This document shows positions 16,683 through 24,538 of a stretch of DNA of 64,000 bases, piece after piece. The stretch lies in contig NZ_JXJP01000013.1 of the NCBI RefSeq assembly GCF_000826645.1, forward strand, positions 1-64,000, given 5' to 3'. The stretch comes from Psychroserpens mesophilus. Its GTDB lineage: Bacteria > Bacteroidota > Bacteroidia > Flavobacteriales > Flavobacteriaceae. The first letter of the stretch is position 1. The number at the start of each line of letters is the position of its first letter. The notes beneath the pieces were generated by a model. That model saw only the letters and a list, made by a program, of their open reading frames with translations, ran no database searches and was not told where the DNA came from. The translations under genes were made by a program, and so were the position numbers.

Positions 16683-17288
16683 TTATTCTACTTCTGAAAG
16701 CTTTTGAGGTATTTCAATTTTGATTTGCTCAATAACTTCTTTGAGTTTTTCTTTGTTACCAATAAATTTAGGATCATCGTAAGCTTTTTCCATCGCTAGG
16801 AAATCCATATCAGAAAATCCTTTTTTTGGTCCTAATTCTAAGGCTCTCCTATTACGAAGTTGATTATATGCTGCAACCAATTCATTTTGAACAGTAATAT
16901 AAGCGGCATATGAAGTTTGTCTATCGTTTTTTAAAGAAATAATAGCCTTATCAGGATTGTCTGATGATTTAGGATCTTTGGCACCTTTACAATACGTACA
17001 TGTTCCATCTCCTCCATTATCAAGAAATTTTACAGCAGCTTTTCTTAAGTCTTTAATCTCCATCAATTGATCCTCAACTAAAAGCTGATCTTTACCATTT
17101 AATAGTACGGTAAAAATATTTTTTTCCTTAATAATTACATCCTCATCATTTTCTTCAATTGGAGGCAACTTACGGGTAATACCTGAATCTTTAGGTATTG
17201 TAGTAGTTACCAGGAAGAATATGAGTAATAAGAATGCAATATCAGCCATAGATCCTGCATTTACTTCTGGTGCTGATCGTTTTGCCAT
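16683..17288 (-). CDS. exbD: ExbD-family energy transducer with periplasmic CxxC (first copy)
   Basis: 201 aa, longer than the usual 130-150 aa of ExbD. The transmembrane helix starts with Asp16 (MADIAFLLLIFFLVTTTI), the functional acidic residue. The periplasmic part has a typical beta-rich segment (about 55-90), then an insertion with GDGTCTYCKGA (Cys97 and Cys100), and a long C-terminal helical extension (about 115-201). The CxxC pair in the periplasm could form a disulfide or bind metal. Cotranscribed with exbB, the 4-TM protein and the second exbD. Confidence 0.9.
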   Translation of the reverse strand: MAKRSAPEVNAGSMADIAFLLLIFFLVTTTIPKDSGITRKLPPIEENDEDVIIKEKNIFTVLLNGKDQLLVEDQLMEIKDLRKAAVKFLDNGGDGTCTYCKGAKDPKSSDNPDKAIISLKNDRQTSYAAYITVQNELVAAYNQLRNRRALELGPKKGFSDMDFLAMEKAYDDPKFIGNKEKLKEVIEQIKIEIPQKLSEVE

Positions 17289-17304
17289 AATTTAGTTTGT
17301 ATTA

Positions 17305-17748
17305 TTATTTACTTAACATCTTTTTAACTCCGAAAAACAGCATCAGTCCAGCCGCTAACATAATTAAAATATAAAATGCTTTAATAGCACCTTCAATCAT
17401 TTGTGATTGTGCAGCAGTAAGCGTTGTGCCATCACTTAATATTCTTTCTTGTCCAGAAGACATCACATATCCTAAAACTAGAATTACAGCAAATACACCT
17501 AAAGAAAGAAGTGCCTTTTTTAATTTATCTGGATTGCTAACTAAATTTACCAGACTGAAAACTACTGCTGAAATTGCAGCGATTGCTAGTACAACAAGTG
17601 CTAAAGTAATGAATCCAGATAGTATGCCTTGGTTGGCAACATCTGCTTCAATTGCTTCATCACCAAGCATGATAATTCTTACTAAAAAGAATACTGCGAT
17701 CAGACCAATTACTAAAGCACCAATTTTGATTATTTTTTGAATATTCAT
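17305..17748 (-). CDS. Four-helix membrane protein of the exb operon, unknown function
   Basis: 147 aa, almost wholly hydrophobic. Helices at about 9-28, 43-70, 79-97 and 121-141, with short polar links, including SSGQERILSDGTTLTAAQ between helices 3 and 4. No family motif recognised. It lies between exbB (27-base gap) and the first exbD (16-base gap), so it is almost certainly made with the motor and may be a structural accessory of it. No homology to ExbB, ExbD or TonB is visible. Confidence 0.8.
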   Translation of the reverse strand: MNIQKIIKIGALVIGLIAVFFLVRIIMLGDEAIEADVANQGILSGFITLALVVLAIAAISAVVFSLVNLVSNPDKLKKALLSLGVFAVILVLGYVMSSGQERILSDGTTLTAAQSQMIEGAIKAFYILIMLAAGLMLFFGVKKMLSK

Positions 17749-17775
17749 ATTATCTATGATTTAATAATTTGGTTA

Positions 17776-18522
17776 TTACCTTTTGTGTCTTACCAATAAA
17801 TCCATAAGAGTTATTGAAGCATCTTCCATATCATTAACGATACTGTCAATTTTTGCAATGATATAGTTGTAAAAAATCTGAAGAATAATAGCTACGATAA
17901 GACCGAATACTGTTGTCAATAAGGCAATTTTAATACCTCCTGCAACTAATGATGGATTCATATCACCTGCAGCTTCAATTTTATCAAAAGCATCAATCAT
18001 ACCAAGTACAGTTCCCATGAAACCAAGCATTGGTGCTAATGCTATAAATAATGAAATCCAAGAGACATTCTTTTCTAATTGTCCCATTTGAACACCTCCA
18101 TAAGCGACTACAGCTTTCTCGGCAGCATCAATATCTTCATCTGCTCTATCTAAGCCTTGATAAAAAATGGAAGCAACAGGTCCTTTTGTGTTTCTGCAAA
18201 CTTCTTTAGCTGCCTCAACTCCACCTGATTGAAGAGCTTCTTCAACATTTTGAGTTAATTTTTTTGTGTTTGTAGTTGCAAGATTTAAATAAATAATTCT
18301 TTCAATAGCGATTGCTAATCCTAAGATTAAACACAGCAATACAATTCCCATAAAGAATGGTCCACCTTCAATAAAACGCTCTTTTACTTGTTGCGTAAAA
18401 GATAGTTCTTCAGTAGGTACATCTGCGTCTTGTAGTGTAGTTGCAATCTTTGTTGCAGCATTTACAGTAGTAGTGAAAGCCATTAATCCTGCTATGGCTA
18501 AGATAGAAAATAGTCTTTTCAT
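17776..18522 (-). CDS. exbB: ExbB/TolQ/MotA-family proton channel
   Basis: 248 aa. Unlike E. coli ExbB it opens with a signal-like hydrophobic segment ending TTTVNAAT, then a short stretch and helix 1 at about 55-75 (GPFFMGIVLLCLILGLAIAIERI). Helices 2 and 3 form the conserved C-terminal block: LEKNVSWISLFIALAPMLGFMGTVLGMIDAF and GGIKIALLTTVFGLIVAIILQIFYNYI. ExbB pentamers with ExbD energise TonB for outer-membrane uptake. First gene of the operon; TATCTTTA, one mismatch from the -7 consensus, lies upstream at about 18560. Confidence 0.92.
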   Translation of the reverse strand: MKRLFSILAIAGLMAFTTTVNAATKIATTLQDADVPTEELSFTQQVKERFIEGGPFFMGIVLLCLILGLAIAIERIIYLNLATTNTKKLTQNVEEALQSGGVEAAKEVCRNTKGPVASIFYQGLDRADEDIDAAEKAVVAYGGVQMGQLEKNVSWISLFIALAPMLGFMGTVLGMIDAFDKIEAAGDMNPSLVAGGIKIALLTTVFGLIVAIILQIFYNYIIAKIDSIVNDMEDASITLMDLLVRHKR

Positions 18523-18812
18523 CGTTCTAGTTCTTAATTTTATTAGTTTAAGCGTTAAAGATATAAAAAAATTGTAATTAAAAAATAAAATTCACATTAG
18601 AGTAAAAAGGTTTAACGTTATAAAGCTCCTTAGTAAATTCTACTTTAATACGAATTTAAATAAAAATATTATGCATTTCTTATTTCATGATAAATATTAC
18701 TAATAATATTTAAGTGATGTTAAGGTATTTGTACTGTATGCTTTTCTTTTACATTTTAATTTCAAGTATAAATTATAAAATGTAACTTTGAAATAACCCA
18801 AATAATTAAACC

Positions 18813-19403
18813 ATGATCGATAACTTTATATCAAACCTACAGCATGGCATCTACCATGTCGTTCATATCAATGCTTATGAGCATATTCTTTTTTTGATTG
18901 TATTATCACTTCCTTATTTTTTTAAAGACTGGAAACGCATTTTGTTACTCATAACTATATTTACGGTTGGTCATTGTTTATCTTTAAGTTTAGTTACCTA
19001 CAATATCGTAAGCTTAAATATAAGAGTCACATCCTTTTTAATTCCATTGACAATTTTAATCGTTTCGCTCTTTAATATTTTTACTTCTGGAAAAAAAACA
19101 CATCAAAGCAAATTTGGATTTCTCTTTTTTATAACCCTATTTTTCGGCCTCATTCACGGGCTTGGATTCGCCAATGAACTCAATGGTTTAATATCTGCAT
19201 CTGAAAACAAATTGCTCGCCATATTAGAAATTGCTTTAGGTATAGAAATCGGACAACTAATCATTGCGTTTATTGTAATCTTTTTAAGCTTTATTTGCCA
19301 GACTATTTTTAGATTTTCTAGGCGTGACTGGATTATGGTAATTTCAGCAATTGTGTTAGGAAGCGTATTACCAATACTTATTACGAATGAATTATTCTCT
19401 TAA
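18813..19403 (+). CDS. HupE/UreJ-like membrane protein
   Basis: 196 aa with about six hydrophobic helices. GLIHGLGFANEL (near residue 110) and an N-terminal HILFLIVLSLPYFF match the HupE/UreJ family, whose better-known members move nickel or cobalt; many Bacteroidota copies have no urease or hydrogenase neighbour, as here. A -7 box TAACTTTG (18783-18790) lies 22 bases before the ATG. The preceding 290 bp hold only the divergent promoters. Metal specificity is not predictable from the sequence. Confidence 0.78.
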   Translation: MIDNFISNLQHGIYHVVHINAYEHILFLIVLSLPYFFKDWKRILLLITIFTVGHCLSLSLVTYNIVSLNIRVTSFLIPLTILIVSLFNIFTSGKKTHQSKFGFLFFITLFFGLIHGLGFANELNGLISASENKLLAILEIALGIEIGQLIIAFIVIFLSFICQTIFRFSRRDWIMVISAIVLGSVLPILITNELFS

Positions 19404-19580
19404 AAAATTTAAGACGGCAACTTGTATTTTGGTAAAACTTTAACGTAAACTTCAAAAATTTAGTGTGTATCCCTTTTTTATAATCATTACTTTTGAAATG
19501 TAGTTATGTATTAGTCTATATACTATTGTAATTAAAATATGAACCGTTTATATTCGTTATATACATTTTAAAGACATATA

Positions 19581-20012
19581 ATGCCGAAAGAGAAACAACT
19601 TCGATACGATAAAGCCTATCTAAGAATTGCTAAAGAATGGGGAAAACTTTCCCACTGTAATCGTAAACAAGTAGGTGCACTAATTGTAAAAGATCGAATG
19701 ATTATTTCTGATGGTTACAATGGAACACCAACTGGGTTTGAAAACTATTGTGAAGATGATGATGGGTACACAAAATGGTATGTACTTCACGCCGAAGCTA
19801 ACGCCATCTTAAAAGTAGCCGCTTCAACGCAATCTTGTAAAGGAGCTACTTTATACATAACGCTCTCACCTTGTAAAGAGTGCAGTAAGCTTATACATCA
19901 GGCTGGCATAATTCGTGTTGTATATCACGAAGGATATAAAGATGATTCTGGGCTTCAGTTTCTTAAAAAAGCTGGAATAACTCTTGAACTTATTGAAAAT
20001 CTAAAGGCATAA
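19581..20012 (+). CDS. dCMP deaminase family protein
   Basis: 143-aa zinc deaminase. Ligands and catalytic Glu are visible: His70 and Glu72 in HAEANAI, Cys98 and Cys101 in PCKEC. The long loop YNGTPTGFENYCEDDDGYTKWYVLHAE is typical of dCMP deaminases (ComEB/DCTD type), which supply dUMP for thymidylate synthesis. Its TAA is followed directly by the ATG of the S41 peptidase gene (no gap), so the two are cotranscribed, an arrangement I know from other flavobacteria. Confidence 0.88.
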   Translation: MPKEKQLRYDKAYLRIAKEWGKLSHCNRKQVGALIVKDRMIISDGYNGTPTGFENYCEDDDGYTKWYVLHAEANAILKVAASTQSCKGATLYITLSPCKECSKLIHQAGIIRVVYHEGYKDDSGLQFLKKAGITLELIENLKA

Positions 20013-21620
20013 ATGAACTTTCAAAAAAAATACATACCATTATTATTAGGAATTGCCATTGCTGCTGGTGTATTTATTGGAGGAAAACTAAATTTTTCAG
20101 ATACTTCTGATCGTTTGTTTACGACAAACAGTAAAAAAGATAAACTCAACCGACTCATTGATTATATCGATTATGAATACGTTGATCAGGTTAATACAGA
20201 TAGTATCGTTGACGTCACAGTTAATGGTATTTTAGATAATCTTGATCCGCATTCCATCTACATTCCAAAAAGTGAAATGCAACGGGTTACCGATAATATG
20301 AAAGGTGACTTTATTGGAATTGGCGTTAGCTTTTATACCTATAAAGATACGGTTACTGTAATTAGACCTATTGAAGGTGGACCAAGTGAAAAAGCTGGAA
20401 TTAAAGGTGGTGACCGAATTATTATGGCTAATGGTGATTCTATTTTTGGTCGGGAATGGACTAATGAAGCTATCGTTAAAAAATTAAAAGGCGAAAAAAA
20501 TAGTAAGATTACGCTTAAGGTGTATCGTCCAGGAGAAGATGAATTATTGACCTTTAAAGTTAAATATTCAGACATACCAATCAAGAGTGTTGATGCGGCT
20601 TATATGCTAACTGACAACTTAGGATACATTAAAATTAATCGCTTTGCAGAGTCAACATATAAAGAGTTTAAAAAAGCCTTAAATCAACTTCAAGATCAAG
20701 GTGCCACAAAACTAGCATTAGACCTTCGTGATAATCCTGGCGGGTTTCTTGGTATAGCCGAACAAATAGTAGATGAGTTTTTAGAAGATGATAAACTTAT
20801 TTTATTTACTAAAAATAAAGCAGGCAAAATTGAAAAAAGCTATGCTACCAGACGTGGTGATTTTGAAGAAGGTGACATTTACATTCTAATTAATGAAAAT
20901 TCAGCGTCAGCCAGTGAAATTGTAGCCGGAGCTTTACAAGACAATGATAAAGGCACTATTGTTGGACGTAGAAGTTATGGCAAAGGCTTAGTACAACGTG
21001 AAATGTCTTTAGGTGATGGTAGTGCTGTCAGATTAACGGTTTCTAGATATTACACACCAACAGGTCGCTCAATTCAACGTCCTTATGACAATGGCAATAA
21101 CAACGATTATCATAATGATTATTATAAACGTTTGAGCAATGGTGAGTTTGAAAATTCTGAAAATATCGAAATCTCAGACTCACTGAAATTCACTACACCT
21201 AATGGGAAAATTGTATATGGAGGTGGAGGCATCATTCCTGATATTTTTGTACCATTAGATATTAGTGCCCAAAATGAAACGCTTAATTATATTAAACGCA
21301 GAGGTTATGTTAGCAACTTTGTGTTTGAAGAGTTAGATAAAGACCGAACAATTTACGATAACATAAACGCTTCAGAGTTTATTAGTAGCTTTGATGTTAG
21401 TGATGTAATGGTTGAAAAATTTCAGGATTTCCTTAATTTAAAGGAACGGACTAGTATTTCATTTATTAATTATCATGAACAAATGAAAACACTTATAAAA
21501 GCTGAGCTGGCAAGTCAACTGTATAGCAGTAATGTTTCAGAACAAATTATCAATGAAACAGACACGATGATTGAAGAGGTCATTTTATTAAGTAAATCCA
21601 GCGAAACTCTAAACGAATAA
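20013..21620 (+). CDS. S41 family C-terminal processing peptidase
   Basis: 535-aa secreted or inner-membrane-anchored serine protease. The N-terminal hydrophobic segment (about 8-24) is an export signal or anchor. A PDZ domain covers about 85-165 (IEGGPSEKAGIKGGDRI). The catalytic domain has ALDLRDNPGGFL, nucleophile Ser299 within NENSASASE and general base Lys324 in SYGKGLVQ; the 25-residue spacing equals that in plant D1 protease. Such CtpA/Prc enzymes trim the C-termini of periplasmic or membrane proteins. The substrate is unknown. Converges on the FAD oxidoreductase gene with a 4-base gap. Confidence 0.93.
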   Translation: MNFQKKYIPLLLGIAIAAGVFIGGKLNFSDTSDRLFTTNSKKDKLNRLIDYIDYEYVDQVNTDSIVDVTVNGILDNLDPHSIYIPKSEMQRVTDNMKGDFIGIGVSFYTYKDTVTVIRPIEGGPSEKAGIKGGDRIIMANGDSIFGREWTNEAIVKKLKGEKNSKITLKVYRPGEDELLTFKVKYSDIPIKSVDAAYMLTDNLGYIKINRFAESTYKEFKKALNQLQDQGATKLALDLRDNPGGFLGIAEQIVDEFLEDDKLILFTKNKAGKIEKSYATRRGDFEEGDIYILINENSASASEIVAGALQDNDKGTIVGRRSYGKGLVQREMSLGDGSAVRLTVSRYYTPTGRSIQRPYDNGNNNDYHNDYYKRLSNGEFENSENIEISDSLKFTTPNGKIVYGGGGIIPDIFVPLDISAQNETLNYIKRRGYVSNFVFEELDKDRTIYDNINASEFISSFDVSDVMVEKFQDFLNLKERTSISFINYHEQMKTLIKAELASQLYSSNVSEQIINETDTMIEEVILLSKSSETLNE

Positions 21621-21624
21621 TTAG

Positions 21625-22227
21625 CTAAATTTTATCATGAATTTTGGTATGCTTACCATCATTCCAAAGCGTTAAAATATCTGTAGCTACCTGTGCTCCG
21701 CTTCCTGAAGCTATAGCAAATTGACTTCGCCATCCAGCCATGGTTCCTGCAACATAAAGGTTTTCTTCAACCAAATGGTTGTGGTTCTTTAACCAGATGC
21801 GCTCTTTTTCAATAGCTGCCCTTGGATGTGGTTCTACATACATTTCAATACCATTAATATCTATTAAATTAGTATAACCAACAGCGACCACTACTAATTT
21901 TGATTCATATGCATTTTTGTTTGTGGTTACTGTAAATCCTTGCGGAGTTTTAGCAATAGAAATTACTTTTTCATTTTCAATTTGCTCAACATGAGGATAC
22001 AATTGCGACAATTGTGTTTTACCATCCTCTAATATAGAAGCTCCTGTAGTTCCTGGCGCTAAACCTAAAACATTATTAAATAAAGCGGTTTGTAAGTGAG
22101 ACGCTCTTTGATGCATCACAATTCCAATGCGTTTGTCTTCAGCAAAAGGTTTAGACTTAGCAGACCCTAAAACCAAAGCACATGACATACCTGCAGCTCC
22201 ACCTCCAACAATAAGTGCATCAAACAT
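21625..22227 (-). CDS. Short FAD-dependent oxidoreductase, thioredoxin-reductase-like
   Basis: Only 200 aa, against 300 or more for thioredoxin reductases. It keeps the FAD-binding fold: GGGAAGMSCAL at the N-terminus (about 8-18), VVVAVGY near 112 and the second FAD motif ENLYVAGTMAGWRSQFAIASGSGAQVA near 155-181. The inserted NAD(P)H domain with its own GxGxxG and the redox CxxC are both missing. It may accept electrons without a pyridine nucleotide, or be a reduced form acting with a partner. The ATG shares a base with the stop of the upstream 67-aa gene. Confidence 0.8.
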   Translation of the reverse strand: MFDALIVGGGAAGMSCALVLGSAKSKPFAEDKRIGIVMHQRASHLQTALFNNVLGLAPGTTGASILEDGKTQLSQLYPHVEQIENEKVISIAKTPQGFTVTTNKNAYESKLVVVAVGYTNLIDINGIEMYVEPHPRAAIEKERIWLKNHNHLVEENLYVAGTMAGWRSQFAIASGSGAQVATDILTLWNDGKHTKIHDKI

Positions 22228-22430
22228 TAGGAATTGTTTTTTAGTTTTTGATCAACTTTTTTAGACAGCCTCAAAATCTGTAACAAAGCTATAGCACAAA
22301 GCGAAGCGAAAATGGTAATTAATGCAACGACGCTTTGCCCTTCAAAAGGTGCTTCAAAATCAATTTCGGTGCTATTATATCCAATTAAAACAATAGCTAT
22401 TATAGTAACAATGATGGTGAAAAATTTCAT
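22227..22430 (-). CDS. Small two-helix membrane protein (67 aa)
   Basis: 67 aa. Helices at about 2-18 (FFTIIVTIIAIVLIGY) and 33-54 (VVALITIFASLCAIALLQIL), then a basic tail (LSKKVDQKLKNNS). The acidic loop between the helices (EIDFEAPFEGQ) should face the periplasm. Middle gene of a marC / small protein / oxidoreductase run, with a 9-base gap upstream and a 1-base TAATG overlap downstream, so coupling is likely. No named family recognised. Confidence 0.75.
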   Translation of the reverse strand: MKFFTIIVTIIAIVLIGYNSTEIDFEAPFEGQSVVALITIFASLCAIALLQILRLSKKVDQKLKNNS

Positions 22431-22439
22431 TTTAGATAT

Positions 22440-23033
22440 TTATACAAGTTCAAAAAGGGCCTTAATATTATGTGCAAAGAGTTTTACTGCAATAGCTAAT
22501 AATACCACACCAAATACTTTTCTGATAATATTTATTCCATTTTTACCCAAAACATGTTCAATTTTTGCAGAGGTTTTAAGCACAATAAAGATAACAATAA
22601 CGTTACAAATAACAGCAATAATAATGTTTTCAATAGCAAATTCTGCTCTTAATGATAGGAGTGTAGTTAAGCTTCCAGGTCCAGCAATGAGAGGAAATGC
22701 TAAAGGAAATACTGAAGCTGTCATTGCGCCTGAGCCATCATCTTTATACAATGTAATCCCAAGAATCATCTCTAATGCGATAAAAAAGATAACGAAAGCA
22801 CCTGCAACTGCAAATGAATTGACATCAATACCAATTAAATTAAGTAAACTTTTTCCTATAAATAAGAAAACAATCATAATCACACCTGCAATTATTGAGG
22901 CTTTCTCACTTTGAATGTGTCCAACTTTTTTGCGCAAATCGATGATAATGGGAATATTGCCAACAATATCAATAACTGCAAACAACACCATGAACGCTGT
23001 AAATATTTCTTTAAAATTCAATTGAATATCCAT
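22440..23033 (-). CDS. MarC family integral membrane protein
   Basis: 197 aa and six predicted helices, the MarC/YhgN layout: FMVLFAVIDIVGNIPIII near the N-terminus, the central AFPLIAGPGSLTTLLSL motif, and VFGVVLLAIAVKLF at the end. Function of the family is unresolved; its first member was named for a multiple-antibiotic-resistance locus, later shown not to need it. The ATG at 23033 is preferred over an upstream TTG (23042). TACTTTTG (23051-23058, minus) is a fitting -7 box 17 bases upstream. Confidence 0.9.
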   Translation of the reverse strand: MDIQLNFKEIFTAFMVLFAVIDIVGNIPIIIDLRKKVGHIQSEKASIIAGVIMIVFLFIGKSLLNLIGIDVNSFAVAGAFVIFFIALEMILGITLYKDDGSGAMTASVFPLAFPLIAGPGSLTTLLSLRAEFAIENIIIAVICNVIVIFIVLKTSAKIEHVLGKNGINIIRKVFGVVLLAIAVKLFAHNIKALFELV

Positions 23034-23138
23034 GACTCTCAAATTTTCGGCAAAAGTAAGTCTTTAAGACAGATTTATAACGTTAAAAAATGGTAAAGTT
23101 TAACTATTTTTACGGCTACGTAAAAAGCCAAAATAGCC

Positions 23139-23705
23139 ATGTTTCAGTTAGGGAAAACAATTGTTTCTGAAAGTATTATTGAAAAAGATTTTGTATGTAA
23201 CCTCTCGGCATGCAAAGGTGCCTGTTGTATTGATGGTGATGCTGGTGCTCCTTTAGATTCTGAAGAAATAGAAATCCTAAAAGACATCTACCCAAAAGTG
23301 AAACCGTTTTTACGCAAAGAAGGAATCGCTGCCATTGAAGCCCAAGGCACACATATCACTACAGAATTCGGAGATTTTGAAACTCCTTTAATCGATGGAG
23401 CAGATTGTGCATATGTGATTTTTGATGAGAAAAAAACAGCACTTTGTGGAATTGAAGAGGCTTATAATCAAGGTGAAATTTCTTGGAAGAAACCCGTTTC
23501 TTGTCATTTATATCCAATTCGGATTAAAGACTATTCTGAATTTTCTGCAGTTAATTATGACAAATGGGAAATTTGTGATGATGCATGCACTTTGGGAAAA
23601 GAATTACAAGTTCCAGTTTACAAGTTTGTAAAAGAAGCACTCATCAGAAAATTTGGCGAAGATTGGTATCAAGAATTAGAAAAAGTAGCTGAAACTTACA
23701 AATAA
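23139..23705 (+). CDS. DUF3109 family cysteine-rich protein
   Basis: 188 aa, soluble. The N-terminal cysteine cluster CNLSACKGACC (Cys20, 25, 29, 30) is followed by DGDAGAPLD, then further cysteines at GADCAY, ALCG, VSCHLYPIR and EICDDAC. This fits the DUF3109 family, related in style to zinc/iron-cluster YkgJ-like proteins. A metal site is likely; the function is not known. Divergent from marC with a 105-base shared upstream region. Confidence 0.82.
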   Translation: MFQLGKTIVSESIIEKDFVCNLSACKGACCIDGDAGAPLDSEEIEILKDIYPKVKPFLRKEGIAAIEAQGTHITTEFGDFETPLIDGADCAYVIFDEKKTALCGIEEAYNQGEISWKKPVSCHLYPIRIKDYSEFSAVNYDKWEICDDACTLGKELQVPVYKFVKEALIRKFGEDWYQELEKVAETYK

Positions 23706-23825
23706 ACGGCTAGTTGCCAACAATACAATATCTTCAACCAATTACACAATAGTGTACAACATCTACGCTTTATTTGTGTAGTTTTCAGGTTATCAATTAG
23801 TTAATTCCATAATTCATTTAAACTT

Positions 23826-24533
23826 ATGAAAACCACAAACACCGTTAAGCTTACTTTTTTAGTTACTTTTTTTATTTTCTTAGGACACATTACAGCCCAA
23901 ACCAAATCTAAGGCTGACCTACCAAATACTTATGATTTTGACTACGTTTATAAATTAAAAATAACACATAAAAATAAAGATGCACAGCTCGATTATTATC
24001 TTAAAAAAGATGCTTCATATTTTGGCTTTGACACCTCTGCAATGATGGAAGATAATAATGATGCTAAAATGTTTATGGTTATGGATAACGAACGTAGTGT
24101 CAGCGCAATGTTTATGGAAATGATGGGGAAGAAAATGGTGCAAAAATCAAGTCTGAAAGGAAACCATTTTACATCTGACGATTCGACTACGGATTTCACA
24201 TTTAAAAAAATTGGATCAAAAACTATTTTGGGTTACCACTGTGAAGGTTTTGAAGGTGAAAATGACGATTCTAAAATTACGTTTTATATTACAAACGAAG
24301 TGCCATTTAGTTTCCATCAAATTTGGGGAGCAGACATGAAAAATATACCTAAAGGATTTAATCCAGAGTTGATAGAAAAATATGCTGAGAACGGACTTAT
24401 GATGCAAATGATATTTATCGACAAGAAAAAAGATAAAAACAGTATGACTATGGAATGTGTAGGTCTTGATAAAACTGATTTCTCTATCGACACCACAACA
24501 TATGGCTCCATGATGGGAGCTTTTGGAAATTAA
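23826..24533 (+). CDS. Secreted DUF4412-like protein
   Basis: 235 aa. Signal peptide (LTFLVTFFIFLGHITAQ) followed by a soluble beta-rich domain rich in Met, Lys and Asp. The middle part KKIGSKTILGYHCEGFEGENDDSKITFYITNEVPF is the pattern of DUF4412 proteins (a lipocalin/LolA-like envelope group). Probably periplasmic. Function unknown. It converges on the histidine kinase gene five bases away and has no partner on its strand. Confidence 0.65.
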   Translation: MKTTNTVKLTFLVTFFIFLGHITAQTKSKADLPNTYDFDYVYKLKITHKNKDAQLDYYLKKDASYFGFDTSAMMEDNNDAKMFMVMDNERSVSAMFMEMMGKKMVQKSSLKGNHFTSDDSTTDFTFKKIGSKTILGYHCEGFEGENDDSKITFYITNEVPFSFHQIWGADMKNIPKGFNPELIEKYAENGLMMQMIFIDKKKDKNSMTMECVGLDKTDFSIDTTTYGSMMGAFGN

Positions 24534-24538
24534 AAAGT

